64,000 nucleotides of DNA from an uncultured Oleispira sp. GTDB lineage: Bacteria; Pseudomonadota; Gammaproteobacteria; Pseudomonadales; Oceanobacteraceae. The stretch's first letter is position 1. The number at the start of each line of letters is the position of its first letter. Made by a program: the position numbers and the translations under genes. Of the stretch, positions 1-9,990 are shown piece by piece. The notes below the pieces were generated by a model that was not told the origin of the DNA, ran no database searches, and saw only the letters and a list, made by a program, of their open reading frames with translations. Location: NCBI GenBank assembly GCA_913061415.1, contig CAJXUD010000005.1, positions 62,001 through 126,000 of the forward strand, written 5' to 3'.

Positions 1-2391
1 GTCGGTTTAGGGGATTTATCATTTGGTGCGAATAACACCAGTAAAGATGCGAGTAATAATTCAAATGGCTCTATCGATGAAAACATATTCCATGAAGGTC
101 GCTTGGCGTTTTATACCAAGGGACAGATTCCCGGTGATTATTTAGTCACAGCGGCTTACGACTCGAGTAAAGAAGAAACAACGCCGTTCGCTACCCTTGT
201 TCAACCTGGTGAATATTACACCTTGTATGCCGACGCCAGTCAGCAAGGTCAAGATGCCAGCAGCGGCGATAAGCTCTATGTAAAAATAGAAAAAGAACGT
301 TTCTATGCTATGTATGGTGATATCAATACCGGCTTAGATAAAACTCAGCTATCGCGCTATGTTCGTAATCTGACCGGTGCGCAAGTCGTTTATCAAAATG
401 ACTTAATAGAACTGTCGGGTTTTGCCAGTGAAGCAGATTCTAATTTTGTGCGCGATGAAATTCAGGCCAATGGTACGTCGGGTTTATATAAGCTAAATAA
501 TCAGTCGATCATTCAAAACTCTGAAAGTATCCGTATTGAAACCCGTGATCGTTTAAACAATCAGAAAATATTAGACACTAAAACGTTACAGCGCCACCTA
601 GATTACAGCCTCAATAACAATGATGGCAGCTTGTACTTTAAGTCTCCTATTCCTTCAACCGATAGTAATTTTAACCCTATCTATATTGTTGCGGATTATG
701 AAACTGAAAATGCCAATGGCGGGCACCTAATCGGTGGCCGTGCAGGTATTAAGTTATTGGACGATACTTTAAAAGCGGGAATGACCGTCATTGACGAAAA
801 TAAAGACCGTCAAAGCAATCAACTGAACGCCTTAGATGCAACGTTAGAACTGGGTAACTTAACCGTAACCGCTGAAGTGGCTCAAACACGCCCTACTCAA
901 CAAGACGGTGTGAGCGACCCTAAACAAAATGCCAGCGCTAAGAAAGTAGAAGCTACGCTGCGTACCTCAAGCGCTGAAATCACGGCTTATACGCAACGCA
1001 TTGATAAAGACTTTGGCCTAGACCAGCAAAACCAAGCCGAGCTCGATCAGCAAAGCACAGGGTTGAATGCAAGGTTATATCTAAGCGAAACCAATCAGCT
1101 AGATTTGGAAGGTGTTTATCAGACTGAAATTTCTACCGGTTTCGATAAGCAATTAGCCTCGGCTAAATTAACTCATAACGTCACCGATAGCAGCTCGATC
1201 AATGCAGGTTTATATACCAACATGCAAGAGTCTACTGACGGTATTAATTTTGTTGATGAATTAAGTATTGGTGCAAGCACTCCGGTATTGAGCCAAGATT
1301 TCCGTATCAATGTCACGGCGACCACCGACATTACGGCCCGCAGTGAAGAAAATGATCGCATTAAGCTAGGCGCCGAATACCGCTGGAACGATAGCTTAAC
1401 AACGTTCGCTGATTATGAGCGTTCTTTTAATTCTAATAATCTTGAAAGAACAGCGCTAGGTCTTCGTACTCAACCTTGGCAAGGTGGACAAGCAGAACAG
1501 TCCCTTGTACAAGAACGTCAGAACGATGGTTACCGCTTATATTCTGAATCGGGTTTAAGCCACGATTGGAAAGTCGACGAGCATTGGTTAGTGAGCTTTG
1601 GTTTTAACCAAAGTAAAAATCTTGAACAAGCGCAACCTGCTGAGCAAAGTGCGAGTGAAGATTTCCATGCGATCAGCACCGGTTGGGGCTACCGCTCAGA
1701 CGAGTGGCAATGGACTAACCGTTTAGAGCGTCGTATTGCTAGCAGCAGTAATGTTCATAGTGCACATACGAGCTTGTACCACCCGCTAAGCAGCTACATG
1801 GCGATTGGTGGCAGCATGGATTTCTACAAACAGGCAACGCATCCTGGGTTTGAACAAAACATCAATGCGATCCTAGACTTTGCGATTCGTCCCTATAAGC
1901 AGCCGTTTGCAATCTTATTACAAACTCGCTTAGTCGAAGATTCACTTTCAACCTCTAACTCAGGTCCAACCGATCGTAGCCGCCGTTTAATTAACAATGC
2001 GCATTTAAACTGGAAATTTAACCGCAGCAATCAGGTTTCAACTCAGTATGGGTATAAGCGCATTTTGGATCAGTACAGTAATGATGATTATGCGTCTTCT
2101 GTTCATTACCTTGCCGCTGAATGGCGTCATCAGTTAAACGAAACGTGGGACATTGGCGCTCATGGCCGTGAATTACTTAACGTCGGTGAACAACAGCAGA
2201 ACAGCTACGGTTTCTCGATTGGTGTTCGCCCGGTTAAAAACGTTTGGACCAGCATCGGTTTTAACTTTGAAGGCTTTGTTGATAACGATTTCTCAGCAGC
2301 CAACTATACCGCTCAAGGCGTATATTTGAAGCTACGCTTCAAAGCTGATCAAGATACGCTGTCTTCTTTACGCCAAGCATTTAACTGGTAG
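1..2391 (+). CDS. Outer-membrane protein with C-terminal beta-barrel (5' end outside window)
   Basis: The reading frame is open from base 1, so the gene begins upstream and only about 796 C-terminal residues are seen. The first part (IPGDYLVTAAYDSSKEE, LYVKIEKERFYAMYGDI, LSRYVRNLTGAQ, ANGTSGLYKL, YFKSPIPS) matches a conserved module found near the C-terminus of very large repeat-containing outer-membrane proteins. The rest consists of alternating amphipathic strands rich in Y, W, N and Q, and ends in FNW. A terminal aromatic residue is typical of Bam-assembled barrels. The likely role is a surface-anchored outer-membrane protein. The substrate is unknown. A TTG at 103 is in frame but is very unlikely to be the start, because conserved sequence continues upstream of it. 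Confidence 0.75.
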   Translation, partial: VGLGDLSFGANNTSKDASNNSNGSIDENIFHEGRLAFYTKGQIPGDYLVTAAYDSSKEETTPFATLVQPGEYYTLYADASQQGQDASSGDKLYVKIEKERFYAMYGDINTGLDKTQLSRYVRNLTGAQVVYQNDLIELSGFASEADSNFVRDEIQANGTSGLYKLNNQSIIQNSESIRIETRDRLNNQKILDTKTLQRHLDYSLNNNDGSLYFKSPIPSTDSNFNPIYIVADYETENANGGHLIGGRAGIKLLDDTLKAGMTVIDENKDRQSNQLNALDATLELGNLTVTAEVAQTRPTQQDGVSDPKQNASAKKVEATLRTSSAEITAYTQRIDKDFGLDQQNQAELDQQSTGLNARLYLSETNQLDLEGVYQTEISTGFDKQLASAKLTHNVTDSSSINAGLYTNMQESTDGINFVDELSIGASTPVLSQDFRINVTATTDITARSEENDRIKLGAEYRWNDSLTTFADYERSFNSNNLERTALGLRTQPWQGGQAEQSLVQERQNDGYRLYSESGLSHDWKVDEHWLVSFGFNQSKNLEQAQPAEQSASEDFHAISTGWGYRSDEWQWTNRLERRIASSSNVHSAHTSLYHPLSSYMAIGGSMDFYKQATHPGFEQNINAILDFAIRPYKQPFAILLQTRLVEDSLSTSNSGPTDRSRRLINNAHLNWKFNRSNQVSTQYGYKRILDQYSNDDYASSVHYLAAEWRHQLNETWDIGAHGRELLNVGEQQQNSYGFSIGVRPVKNVWTSIGFNFEGFVDNDFSAANYTAQGVYLKLRFKADQDTLSSLRQAFNW

Positions 2392-2516
2392 TCGCCTCCT
2401 TCTTACACGTTATACGGCGACTGCCAGTATTTTAGTAAAGCTCCCATAGTCAATCCTATTAGAATCTGCCAAAATGGTAGAAATTATAATAAGATTTATG
2501 CACGCAGGAGCCTTTC

Positions 2517-3536
2517 ATGGCTAAAGAAGAACTGATTAATAAAGACGGCCAAGCCAGTTTTGGCATTTTCCCTGACGGCGTCGATACTATTAATTACATG
2601 GATTTTGATTTACGCAATGCCATGGATAAGCGCAGAAGCAGCCTCGCTAAACGCTTTAAATTCAATCAATTCCAATTCATAGGATTCACCTGCGATCAAT
2701 TAATCGTTGGCCTTGCCATTGTCGATTTAAAAATCGCCAGTAATTGCTTTATCTACATTTATGACCCAGAGTCTAAAGAATACGCAGAACACAGTTTTAT
2801 AAACCCACTCGCCTTCAATACTCAAATTGATACCCAGCCTAACTCCGGTAATTCTTTTTTTCGAAAAGGAAACAATAAAGTCAGCATAGAAGCGACGGCG
2901 AAACCTCGTTTACGCTCGGTGAATGTTGACTTAGAATCGGGAATTAAAATTAGTGCGGTAATCGATGAATCAGGCAGTTTTGAGCCGTTAGCATTGTGCG
3001 TTCGCGCAGGCTATGAAGGCTTTCATTTTACGCAAAAATCTACTGCACTTATTTGTAATGGCCTTGTGGAATGGGGCGATAAAAAAATAGTGCTCGAAGA
3101 AATCGGAGCCCTGGCCTCAGTCGATTGGAGCGCAGGCTATATGCGCCGTGAAACGGCTTGGAATTGGGGTAGTCTTTCTTGCAATCTTCCTGATGGCCGC
3201 CGCTTAGGCTTCAATTTAGCCGCGGGGGTCGTTGAAACTGGATTCACCGAAAATGCTGTATGGATAGATGGTAAAATGCATAAAGTGGACATGGTCGACT
3301 TTCAATTTGATCGTTATCATCATAGCCATGCTTGGTCATTGCGCTCAAATGACGGTATTATTAATCTTCACTTTGAGCCAGCAGGCCAGCGTAAAGAAAA
3401 AACCAATGCAATTATTGCTGCGACGAATTTTACTCAGCATTTTGGGCGTTATTATGGTGAGATATTGATTAATGGTGAAACGATTCACTTAGACGGTGAA
3501 TGGGGATTTACTGAAGATCACTATGCTAAATGGTGA
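2517..3536 (+). CDS. DUF2804 family protein
   Basis: The 339-residue protein has no signal peptide. It starts at an ATG with a good AGGAG site seven bases upstream. The C-terminus, GEWGFTEDHYAKW, together with internal blocks such as DWSAGYMRRETAWNWGS and YHHSHAWSLRSNDG, is characteristic of DUF2804, a conserved family whose biochemical function is not known to me. It is a single gene running towards the ccm operon. The stop codon lies inside a 14-bp tandem repeat. Family assignment is firm; function is unknown. Confidence 0.85.
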   Translation: MAKEELINKDGQASFGIFPDGVDTINYMDFDLRNAMDKRRSSLAKRFKFNQFQFIGFTCDQLIVGLAIVDLKIASNCFIYIYDPESKEYAEHSFINPLAFNTQIDTQPNSGNSFFRKGNNKVSIEATAKPRLRSVNVDLESGIKISAVIDESGSFEPLALCVRAGYEGFHFTQKSTALICNGLVEWGDKKIVLEEIGALASVDWSAGYMRRETAWNWGSLSCNLPDGRRLGFNLAAGVVETGFTENAVWIDGKMHKVDMVDFQFDRYHHSHAWSLRSNDGIINLHFEPAGQRKEKTNAIIAATNFTQHFGRYYGEILINGETIHLDGEWGFTEDHYAKW

Positions 3537-3568
3537 GTGCAAAATGGTGAGTGCAAAATAGTAAGTGC
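3528..3568 (+). repeat. 14-bp tandem repeat over a stop codon
   Basis: Three consecutive 14-bp copies of AAATGGTGAGTGCA are present. Copies 1 and 2 are identical and the third, partial copy has two changes. The first copy contains the TGA stop of the DUF2804 gene. Confidence 0.85.
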
Positions 3569-3603
3569 TTAGCCAACAACCTAATCGCCATTTTCAATCT
3601 ATA

Positions 3604-3638
3604 AAAAAAGCCTTGGGTTTGTACCTCAAGGCTTTTTT
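3604..3638. terminator. Bidirectional rho-independent terminator
   Basis: A perfect 12-bp stem has arms AAAAAAGCCTTG and CAAGGCTTTTTT and an 11-base loop. It has a T-run on either strand and lies between the convergent DUF2804 gene and ccmI, so it should end both transcripts. Confidence 0.9.
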
Positions 3639-3664
3639 ATTGCGCATCAGATTATCTAAATGAT

Positions 3665-4873
3665 TTACGGAACAACCTGATCAATCACTAATTCAACTAT
3701 GTCATCCGACTTCACCACAACAGGTTTGATGACACCCTGAAAGTCCCCAGAATTTGCCATAGGCTGTCCACCCTTCGCAACCCTAGCAATGATCTGAACT
3801 TCTTCAAACTTGCTCAGAGCAAGCCCGGGGACCATACCTTGGCTATCATTTAAAACAACTTCCATTGGCAAGTCTTTCGCCAAAACCCTTAATGCCGCCA
3901 ATGGCATTACTGGGCCAGAAACCGCTTTAGCCATCACAAACACAGCATCGCCTTCTTTTAATTGAGATTTCAATTCATCAGTGATCGAAACAAGTACTTT
4001 AACCTCGGCACGTTTCATCCAGCTTAAGTCGACTGTTTTACCCTCAGATTCTAAAGAAGCCGCAATGCGTCGAATTCCCTGCTCTAATGCACCCGCTTCT
4101 GGGCTGCTCGACATGTTGAACCAAAGTGCTTTCCAATGATCCAGCGCTTTTTCAAGATAACCTAGCTCAAACGCCACGATGCCACCTAAACCTAACGCCT
4201 GTGAATTCCCTGGTTCTAGCGCTAACGCTTGCTTTAAGTAACTATAGATAGACTCACTTGCCTTTTGTTCGGCAAGATAAAACTTACCTTGAGCTATCTG
4301 AACCAGTGTTGCGGCACGATCTGCTTTTGCTTCTTCTGGTAAGCCTTTAAGAATTGTTTCGAACGTCTGTACTCCTTGTGTATATTGCCCATCATTAACC
4401 AACATACGAGCATATAGGTATAACCACTCGCCATTTTCAGGCTGGCTGATTGAGGCTTTACGCAAGCTTTCTTTTAACGTTGCATTCTCTTCTTCGCTCA
4501 ATTTTTCCGTCGACATTTTATTTAACAACTGAGTCGCAACAAGTTCATCTTGAGCCCCCATGTCTTGGTAAATAAATAGTACGCTCGATACCATCAATAT
4601 GAATAAAACAAATGAGGTTAAAATTTTTGTTTTTGGCGATGCATCACTTGCTTGTGCTGCATCAGCTTCTGATGTCACTAACTCGCGGTCCAATTCCAAT
4701 AGCATTTGCTCGCGTTCGTCTGCAGTGTAATCTGCTTTAGCGATTTCTTTTTTACGCTGATTATACAAGCGTAAGTTTTCTGCTTCTCGGCTAGCAATAT
4801 AATCGCGGTTGGAAAATGCAGGCCAAACAACAAAGCCTAAAGTAACCAATAATAAAACCAGGGTAATCATCAT
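3665..4873 (-). CDS. ccmI: Cytochrome c biogenesis protein CcmI
   Basis: CcmI is the last gene of the System I operon. It binds apocytochrome c and passes it to the CcmF/CcmH haem-ligation step at the periplasmic membrane face. The 402-residue protein has an N-terminal membrane segment (about 1-20), a cytoplasmic coiled-coil-like stretch rich in E, R and K, a second membrane segment (about 86-104), and then a periplasmic TPR region (YLYARMLVNDGQYTQGVQTFE, LALEPGNSQALGLGGIVAFE, each only part of a repeat). Length and layout fit the family. It overlaps ccmH by four bases (ATGA), which implies translational coupling. Confidence 0.93.
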   Translation of the reverse strand: MMITLVLLLVTLGFVVWPAFSNRDYIASREAENLRLYNQRKKEIAKADYTADEREQMLLELDRELVTSEADAAQASDASPKTKILTSFVLFILMVSSVLFIYQDMGAQDELVATQLLNKMSTEKLSEEENATLKESLRKASISQPENGEWLYLYARMLVNDGQYTQGVQTFETILKGLPEEAKADRAATLVQIAQGKFYLAEQKASESIYSYLKQALALEPGNSQALGLGGIVAFELGYLEKALDHWKALWFNMSSSPEAGALEQGIRRIAASLESEGKTVDLSWMKRAEVKVLVSITDELKSQLKEGDAVFVMAKAVSGPVMPLAALRVLAKDLPMEVVLNDSQGMVPGLALSKFEEVQIIARVAKGGQPMANSGDFQGVIKPVVVKSDDIVELVIDQVVP

Positions 4874-5337
4874 GACTCTTGTTTCTCACTTCTTGCAGCT
4901 TTTAATTCAGCTAATTTGGTGCTTTCTTCTTCACTTAATGGCTGTGACTTTTTATTAGTGCGAGTAAGGCGAATAATAATAAAAAAGGCAATTAATGCCA
5001 TGACCCCAGGACCAAACCACAAGAAGAAGGTATTTTTTTGAACCGGTGGGTTATATCGAACAAAATCTCCATAACGCGCCACTAAATAGCTCACGATTTG
5101 ATCATCAGTTTGACCTTCATTCATCAATTCATACACTTTATCGCGTAAATCCGATGCAACCGGTGCATTAGAGTCAGCAAGATTTTGGTTCTGACATTTA
5201 GGACAACGAAGCTCTTCCGCTAAGACTTCAAATCGCCCTTTATCGATTTCGTTATCGAAGGGATATTTATGCCCATCAACAACGGCAAGAGAAGTGAGTG
5301 CGAATAAAGACAAACACAGTGCCACGATTAATTTCAT
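4870..5337 (-). CDS. ccmH: Cytochrome c biogenesis protein CcmH
   Basis: This is a thiol oxidoreductase subunit that handles the CXXCH cysteines of apocytochrome c. The 155-residue protein has a signal peptide (1-20), the diagnostic LRCPKCQNQ motif with Cys45 and Cys48, and a single C-terminal membrane anchor (about 106-123). It is the short form. The TPR part, which is fused in the E. coli protein, is the separate CcmI here. It lies between ccmG and ccmI with overlapping ends. Confidence 0.95.
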   Translation of the reverse strand: MKLIVALCLSLFALTSLAVVDGHKYPFDNEIDKGRFEVLAEELRCPKCQNQNLADSNAPVASDLRDKVYELMNEGQTDDQIVSYLVARYGDFVRYNPPVQKNTFFLWFGPGVMALIAFFIIIRLTRTNKKSQPLSEEESTKLAELKAARSEKQES

Positions 5338-5915
5338 TACTTCTCTTCTCCCATCGGTGTGTTGGTAAGTTCAGCCGCTACAGGGTCGACATGAGTTATC
5401 ATGCCTGCAAACTGAGCCTTATACTTATCCCAAACTCGTTGGTTTAAATCGCCCACATGCTTTGCGCGGATAATACCATCACCATCAACAAAAAATGTCT
5501 CTGGGGCGCCATAAACGCCCAATTCTAATCCCAGCTTGCCTTTAGGATCGCTGATATTAAACTCGTAAGGATTTCCATAATCACGCAACCAAATTTTGGC
5601 TTCTTCGTCATCGTCTTTATAATTAATGCCGATAATACGAATGCCTTCAGCCGCAAGCGTATTCAAAAACTCATGCTCTGCTTTACAGGTTGGACACCAA
5701 GTAGCCCAAACATTGACGAGCATCGGCTTACCTTGCAAATCCGTTTGTGTTAGCTGCTTTTCGGCCTCCACTTGCTGCAAGATAAACTGAGGAAAGGGCT
5801 TATCAACTAACGGCGAAGGTAAGACATCTTTATTTTCACGCCCAATGCCTCCCCCTAAAAAAGCGGCCATCACCGCAAAAATAATCAGCGGAATAAACAA
5901 CATCATGCGATTCAT
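5337..5915 (-). CDS. ccmG: Thiol:disulfide interchange protein CcmG/DsbE
   Basis: This is a periplasmic membrane-tethered thioredoxin that reduces apocytochrome or CcmH thiols before haem attachment. The 192-residue protein has an N-terminal anchor (about 5-24), a thioredoxin fold with active site WCPTC (Cys74 and Cys77), and the cis-proline region GAPETFFVDGDG that is typical of DsbE proteins. It sits 38 bases after ccmF and its stop shares a base with the ccmH start. Confidence 0.95.
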   Translation of the reverse strand: MNRMMLFIPLIIFAVMAAFLGGGIGRENKDVLPSPLVDKPFPQFILQQVEAEKQLTQTDLQGKPMLVNVWATWCPTCKAEHEFLNTLAAEGIRIIGINYKDDDEEAKIWLRDYGNPYEFNISDPKGKLGLELGVYGAPETFFVDGDGIIRAKHVGDLNQRVWDKYKAQFAGMITHVDPVAAELTNTPMGEEK

Positions 5916-5953
5916 ATTAACTACCCAATTCCATTCATATCTAAGCTAATCGC

Positions 5954-7888
5954 TTAAGCGGTTTTAACACGCATACGATAGCGCTTATCTAAAATTGCTA
6001 ACAAGCCACCCAGTGCCATAAAGATGGAACCTAGCCATACCCAGCGCATGTAAGCTTTCACTTGTAAGCGCATTGCCCAAGCACCGTCTTCTAACGGTTC
6101 GCCCATCGATACATAAAGATCACGGAATAAGCCGGCATCAATAGCGGCCTCTGTCATCATAGAACCTTTAACTTTATAACGACGCTTCTCAGCGTGTAAT
6201 GTCGCTACCAGTTCACCTTGTTTGGATATTTCAAATACCCCAACATGGGCGCTGTAGTTTGGCCCCTGCATCGTGCCTATTTGTGCAAATTTGAAATCGT
6301 AGCCAGAAACAACGGCCGTTTCTCCTGGATACATTTTTAGGGCTTTCTCAACACTAAAGTTACTCACAACCGTAATGCCGATAACCGTTACTGCAACACC
6401 TAGATGAGCAATAACCATTCCCCAATAACTCAGGCTTAGCTTAGATAAGCGGCTAATTTTTCCTTTTGACTTCGCCCAAACATCACGCAGCGTAGTGGCA
6501 ATTAGCAAGGTGGCAACAAACATACCGAAAGCGACTTTGAAGTTCATTTCTCCGGCATATACCATTGGGAATACTGCGGCAACAATAATCGCTAAGACAA
6601 ACGAGCTTGCAATCTGAGCCAGCAATAATTTACCCGACATGGTCTTCCAACGAGACATGGCCCCAATACCTGCCAGTGAGGTTAATGCCGCGGCTAGCGG
6701 AACAAACATGGTATTAAACCAAGCCGAACCGACTGAAAGTTTCTCGCCACTGATAAAATCAACGATTAATGGATACAGCGTGCCCAACAAAATGGTCAGC
6801 GTAGCGACAATCAATAAGGCATTATTGGCTAATAAAAAACTTTCACGAGAAAGCAATTTAAACTTACCCGCCGAAGATACCGTTGGCGCTTTTAAGGCAT
6901 AAACCGTTAGTGACCCACCGACACTCAAACCTAATAATATGAGAATAAACACACCTCGTTCAGGGTCTGAAGCAAATGCATGAACCGATGTTAAAACACC
7001 CGAGCGAACCAAGAACGTACCTAATAAACTCAAAGAGAAGGCAAAAATCGCTAATAGTACTGTCCAGCTTTTAAAGACCCCACGCTTCTCTGTTACCGCT
7101 AATGAGTGAATTAAAGCGGTACCCACTAACCAAGGCATAAAAGAAGCATTTTCTACTGGATCCCAAAACCACCAGCCGCCCCAGCCAAGCTCGTAATAAG
7201 CCCACCAGCTACCCAATGAAATACCGATGGTTAGAAATACCCAAGCGGCCGTTGTCCAAGGGCGAGACCAGCGCGCCCAAGCTGCATCTAATCGACCGCC
7301 TAATAGCGCAGCGATAGCAAAAGAGAAAGCAACCGAGAAACCCACATAACCCATATACAAAGTAGGCGGATGAACGATCAAACCAAAGTCTTGCAATAAT
7401 GGGTTTAAATCTGCGCCGTCCGTTGGAATGGATGGCAAGCTGCGGTCAAACGGGTTTGAAGTGAATAAGGTAAACAGAATAAAGCCAACCCCCACCATGC
7501 CCATAACCGCTAATACACGCGCAACCATGTCCAACGGTAAAGTTCGGCTGAACATCGCAACGGCTGCACCCCAAAGACCTAACATCAATACCCAAAGCAG
7601 TAATGAACCTTCGTGGGCCCCCCACACTGCGCTGAACTTGAATATTTGAGGCAATAGGCTGTTGCTGTTATTGGCAACATACGCGACTGAAAAGTCATCC
7701 ACCAAGAAGCAGTAGCTCAAAGCAACAAAGCTAATCAATAAGAATAGCGCTTGACCTAAAGCCATGGGCCTTGCGTACTGCATCAACCATTCGCGATTAG
7801 TTTGTGCCCCCAGCATGGGAACAAAAGATTGCACACAGGCAAATGCGAGGGCAATAAGTAATGCTATGTGTCCGTATTCAGCTGCCAT
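5954..7888 (-). CDS. ccmF: Haem lyase subunit CcmF
   Basis: CcmF is the large polytopic membrane protein that, with CcmH and CcmI, ligates haem to apocytochrome c. The 644-residue protein contains the tryptophan-rich haem-handling motif WGGWWFWDPVEN and many hydrophobic helices. It also has a periplasmic loop near the C-terminus and a final membrane helix before RYRMRVKTA. Its length matches the family (about 650). Two bases separate it from ccmE, so it is co-translated with the operon. Confidence 0.97.
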   Translation of the reverse strand: MAAEYGHIALLIALAFACVQSFVPMLGAQTNREWLMQYARPMALGQALFLLISFVALSYCFLVDDFSVAYVANNSNSLLPQIFKFSAVWGAHEGSLLLWVLMLGLWGAAVAMFSRTLPLDMVARVLAVMGMVGVGFILFTLFTSNPFDRSLPSIPTDGADLNPLLQDFGLIVHPPTLYMGYVGFSVAFSFAIAALLGGRLDAAWARWSRPWTTAAWVFLTIGISLGSWWAYYELGWGGWWFWDPVENASFMPWLVGTALIHSLAVTEKRGVFKSWTVLLAIFAFSLSLLGTFLVRSGVLTSVHAFASDPERGVFILILLGLSVGGSLTVYALKAPTVSSAGKFKLLSRESFLLANNALLIVATLTILLGTLYPLIVDFISGEKLSVGSAWFNTMFVPLAAALTSLAGIGAMSRWKTMSGKLLLAQIASSFVLAIIVAAVFPMVYAGEMNFKVAFGMFVATLLIATTLRDVWAKSKGKISRLSKLSLSYWGMVIAHLGVAVTVIGITVVSNFSVEKALKMYPGETAVVSGYDFKFAQIGTMQGPNYSAHVGVFEISKQGELVATLHAEKRRYKVKGSMMTEAAIDAGLFRDLYVSMGEPLEDGAWAMRLQVKAYMRWVWLGSIFMALGGLLAILDKRYRMRVKTA

Positions 7889-7890
7889 TT

Positions 7891-8361
7891 CTAGTACTGC
7901 TTTTCAGAGGTGGATTTTAATTTTTCAACGCCGTCTTTATGCGCACTATCGAGTGCGTGCTGCACTTCGGGTGGCATATACTCTTCATCGTGTTTTGCCA
8001 AAACTTCGGAGGCAATCATCACCTTACGTGAATCAACCTTACCCATGGCGACAATTCCCTGCCCTTCTCGGAATAAGTCCGGCAAAATCCCTTCGTATTC
8101 AACGGTTACATTGACCGCACCATCAGTAATAGCAAAGCTAACATTCAAACCATCATCACTACGAGCCACGCTGCCTGCAACCACAAGACCACCCGCACGA
8201 ATGGTTTGACCCGGACGCACTTCACCATTAGCAATTTGCGTCGGAGTCATGAATAAATCGATGTTTTGGCTTAATGAATACATCATTAAGCCAACCGCTG
8301 CGCCAAGACCAATCACCATAAATAAAATCAGAATCAATCGATTCTTACGCTTCGGATGCAT
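7891..8361 (-). CDS. ccmE: Haem chaperone CcmE
   Basis: CcmE carries haem covalently from CcmABCD to CcmF. I choose the ATG at 8361 (MHPKRKNRL, 156 residues) because a GGGAG site precedes it and this matches the normal family start; the frame stays open upstream. One N-terminal membrane segment (about 9-30) is followed by an OB-fold. In [14 protein letters not shown], His124 is the predicted covalent haem attachment residue and Tyr128 the axial-ligand candidate. The start lies inside the last codons of ccmD. Confidence 0.95.
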   Translation of the reverse strand: MHPKRKNRLILILFMVIGLGAAVGLMMYSLSQNIDLFMTPTQIANGEVRPGQTIRAGGLVVAGSVARSDDGLNVSFAITDGAVNVTVEYEGILPDLFREGQGIVAMGKVDSRKVMIASEVLAKHDEEYMPPEVQHALDSAHKDGVEKLKSTSEKQY

Positions 8362-8533
8362 TTTTCTTCTCCCGACGCAGTAAACGCGTCTGCTGTTCAA
8401 TCAATTTTTTTCGCTGGCGAATGGGTGCAAGAATATTTGCAATGATCACTAACGCGGTAATACCGTAACAAAGCCACACATAAAAACCGTGTTTGCCCAT
8501 CGCTAAAAATTCAGCAAAGCTTTCAAAAAACAT
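8345..8533 (-). CDS. ccmD: Haem exporter subunit CcmD
   Basis: This is a 62-residue protein with one membrane helix (about 17-36) followed by a basic tail ([13 protein letters not shown]). This is the usual form of CcmD, which helps release holo-CcmE from CcmABC. The sequence [19 protein letters not shown] fits the family. It overlaps the chosen ccmE start by 17 bases and lies one base after ccmC, and its identity is supported mainly by this place in the operon. Confidence 0.92.
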   Translation of the reverse strand: MFFESFAEFLAMGKHGFYVWLCYGITALVIIANILAPIRQRKKLIEQQTRLLRREKKNASEA

Positions 8534-8534
8534 A

Positions 8535-9293
8535 TTATTTCTCTGCCTCTGGCTGTATTAACTTTTTCACCCAGTTCTTTTTACGCTCATGCCATAAAAC
8601 ATGATTTCGTGTACGCATAAAAATCAGTGTCGCGAACAATAAATAAAAGCCAACAATCATGATCAGCAAAGGAATTAACATTTCCATGGCCATCGTCGAC
8701 TCTTCGGTGAGTTTTAACGTGGCAGGCTGATGCAAGGTATTCCACCACTCAACGGAATACTTAATAATAGGGATATTAACCAAACCCACTAAAGACAAAA
8801 TTGCACCGGCTTTAGCAGAGTTTTCTTCAGTATCCATCGCTTTTTGCAGCGCCATTACACCAAAGTATAAAAACAATAACAGCAGCATAGATGTTAATCG
8901 CGCGTCCCAAACCCACCAAGTGCCCCAAGTAGGCTTACCCCAGATAGCACCGGTAATGAGGGCAACAAAACAGAAGCTAGCACCAATAGGCGCGATCGAC
9001 GCCGCAACCCAAGCCGCCATTTTCATTCGCCAAATCAAAAAAATCGCACCACTAATGGCCATCATGGCATAAGCGCTTTGAGCTAATATGGCAGTGGGCA
9101 CATGGATATAAATAATACGAAAGCTATTACCCTGCTGATAATCAGCCGGAGCAAAAGCCAATCCCCAAACAGCCCCTACAATCAAAAATAACGCCGCAGG
9201 AATAGCAAACCAAGGTAACCAAACTGCCGATATTTCATAAAACCATTTTGGCGACCCCATTCGGTGATACAGTCGCTTTAACGCTTCCCACAT
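8535..9293 (-). CDS. ccmC: Haem exporter membrane subunit CcmC
   Basis: CcmC holds haem at the periplasmic face for loading onto CcmE. The 252-residue protein has six predicted membrane helices, the WGTWWVWD signature at 123-130, and flanking candidate axial histidines His64 (IYIHVPTA) and His189 (WWNTLHQPA). The basic C-terminus (ERKKNWVKK) is normal for the family. It is separated from ccmB by 28 bases. Confidence 0.96.
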   Translation of the reverse strand: MWEALKRLYHRMGSPKWFYEISAVWLPWFAIPAALFLIVGAVWGLAFAPADYQQGNSFRIIYIHVPTAILAQSAYAMMAISGAIFLIWRMKMAAWVAASIAPIGASFCFVALITGAIWGKPTWGTWWVWDARLTSMLLLLFLYFGVMALQKAMDTEENSAKAGAILSLVGLVNIPIIKYSVEWWNTLHQPATLKLTEESTMAMEMLIPLLIMIVGFYLLFATLIFMRTRNHVLWHERKKNWVKKLIQPEAEK

Positions 9294-9321
9294 AACTCGA
9301 TATCCAAATTCTATTGTTATA

Positions 9322-9990
9322 TTAACGAGACAAATTTAATTTCAACGCACCGGCAACCGCAAAAGGTGTCAGTGTCAGTGATATGCATAAAAATGAGCCT
9401 AAAAAGCCTAATTGACCCGCATACTCCATTCCAATGCCTGCATGATATACCGCACTCGCACCAAAGATGAGTATAGGAATGTAAAGAGGCAAAATAACCA
9501 GACTTAATAACAAGCCGCCGCTGCGAACACCCGCCGTCAAAGCCGCGCCCACCGCACCTAACAGACTTAAAATAGGGGTTCCTAATAATAAGCTAAAAAA
9601 CAACGCGCTGTAGGCATTTTCTGGCAAATTCATCATTAACGCTAATAAAGGGGCTACTAATGTGAGCGGTAAGCCACTAATGCACCAATGTACGAACACT
9701 TTACCCAGAGCCATGGCAAATAAGGATTCCCCAGACGCTAACCACTGCTCCAAGGTGCCATCTTCGACATCGGCCTTAAAAAGAGCATCTAAAGATAATA
9801 ACGTTGCTAGTAATGCCGCAACCCAGACAACACCCGCGGCGATTTTAGAAAGAAATTTAGGGTCAGGATCAACGGCCAGCGGAAAGAGCGCTAAGACCAT
9901 TAAAAAGAACATGAGAGGGTTTAACCATTCCCCAGGATTACGGGCAGCAATGACTAAATCTCGCTTAATCGTTGCGGTAACTAAGCTCAT
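9322..9990 (-). CDS. ccmB: Haem exporter permease CcmB
   Basis: This is the membrane subunit of the CcmAB transporter, which uses ATP to free holo-CcmE. The 222-residue polytopic protein has about six hydrophobic segments, the N-terminal IKRDLVIAARNPGEWLNPL and the conserved ADVEDGTLEQWL loop. It overlaps ccmA by four bases. Confidence 0.95.
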   Translation of the reverse strand: MSLVTATIKRDLVIAARNPGEWLNPLMFFLMVLALFPLAVDPDPKFLSKIAAGVVWVAALLATLLSLDALFKADVEDGTLEQWLASGESLFAMALGKVFVHWCISGLPLTLVAPLLALMMNLPENAYSALFFSLLLGTPILSLLGAVGAALTAGVRSGGLLLSLVILPLYIPILIFGASAVYHAGIGMEYAGQLGFLGSFLCISLTLTPFAVAGALKLNLSR

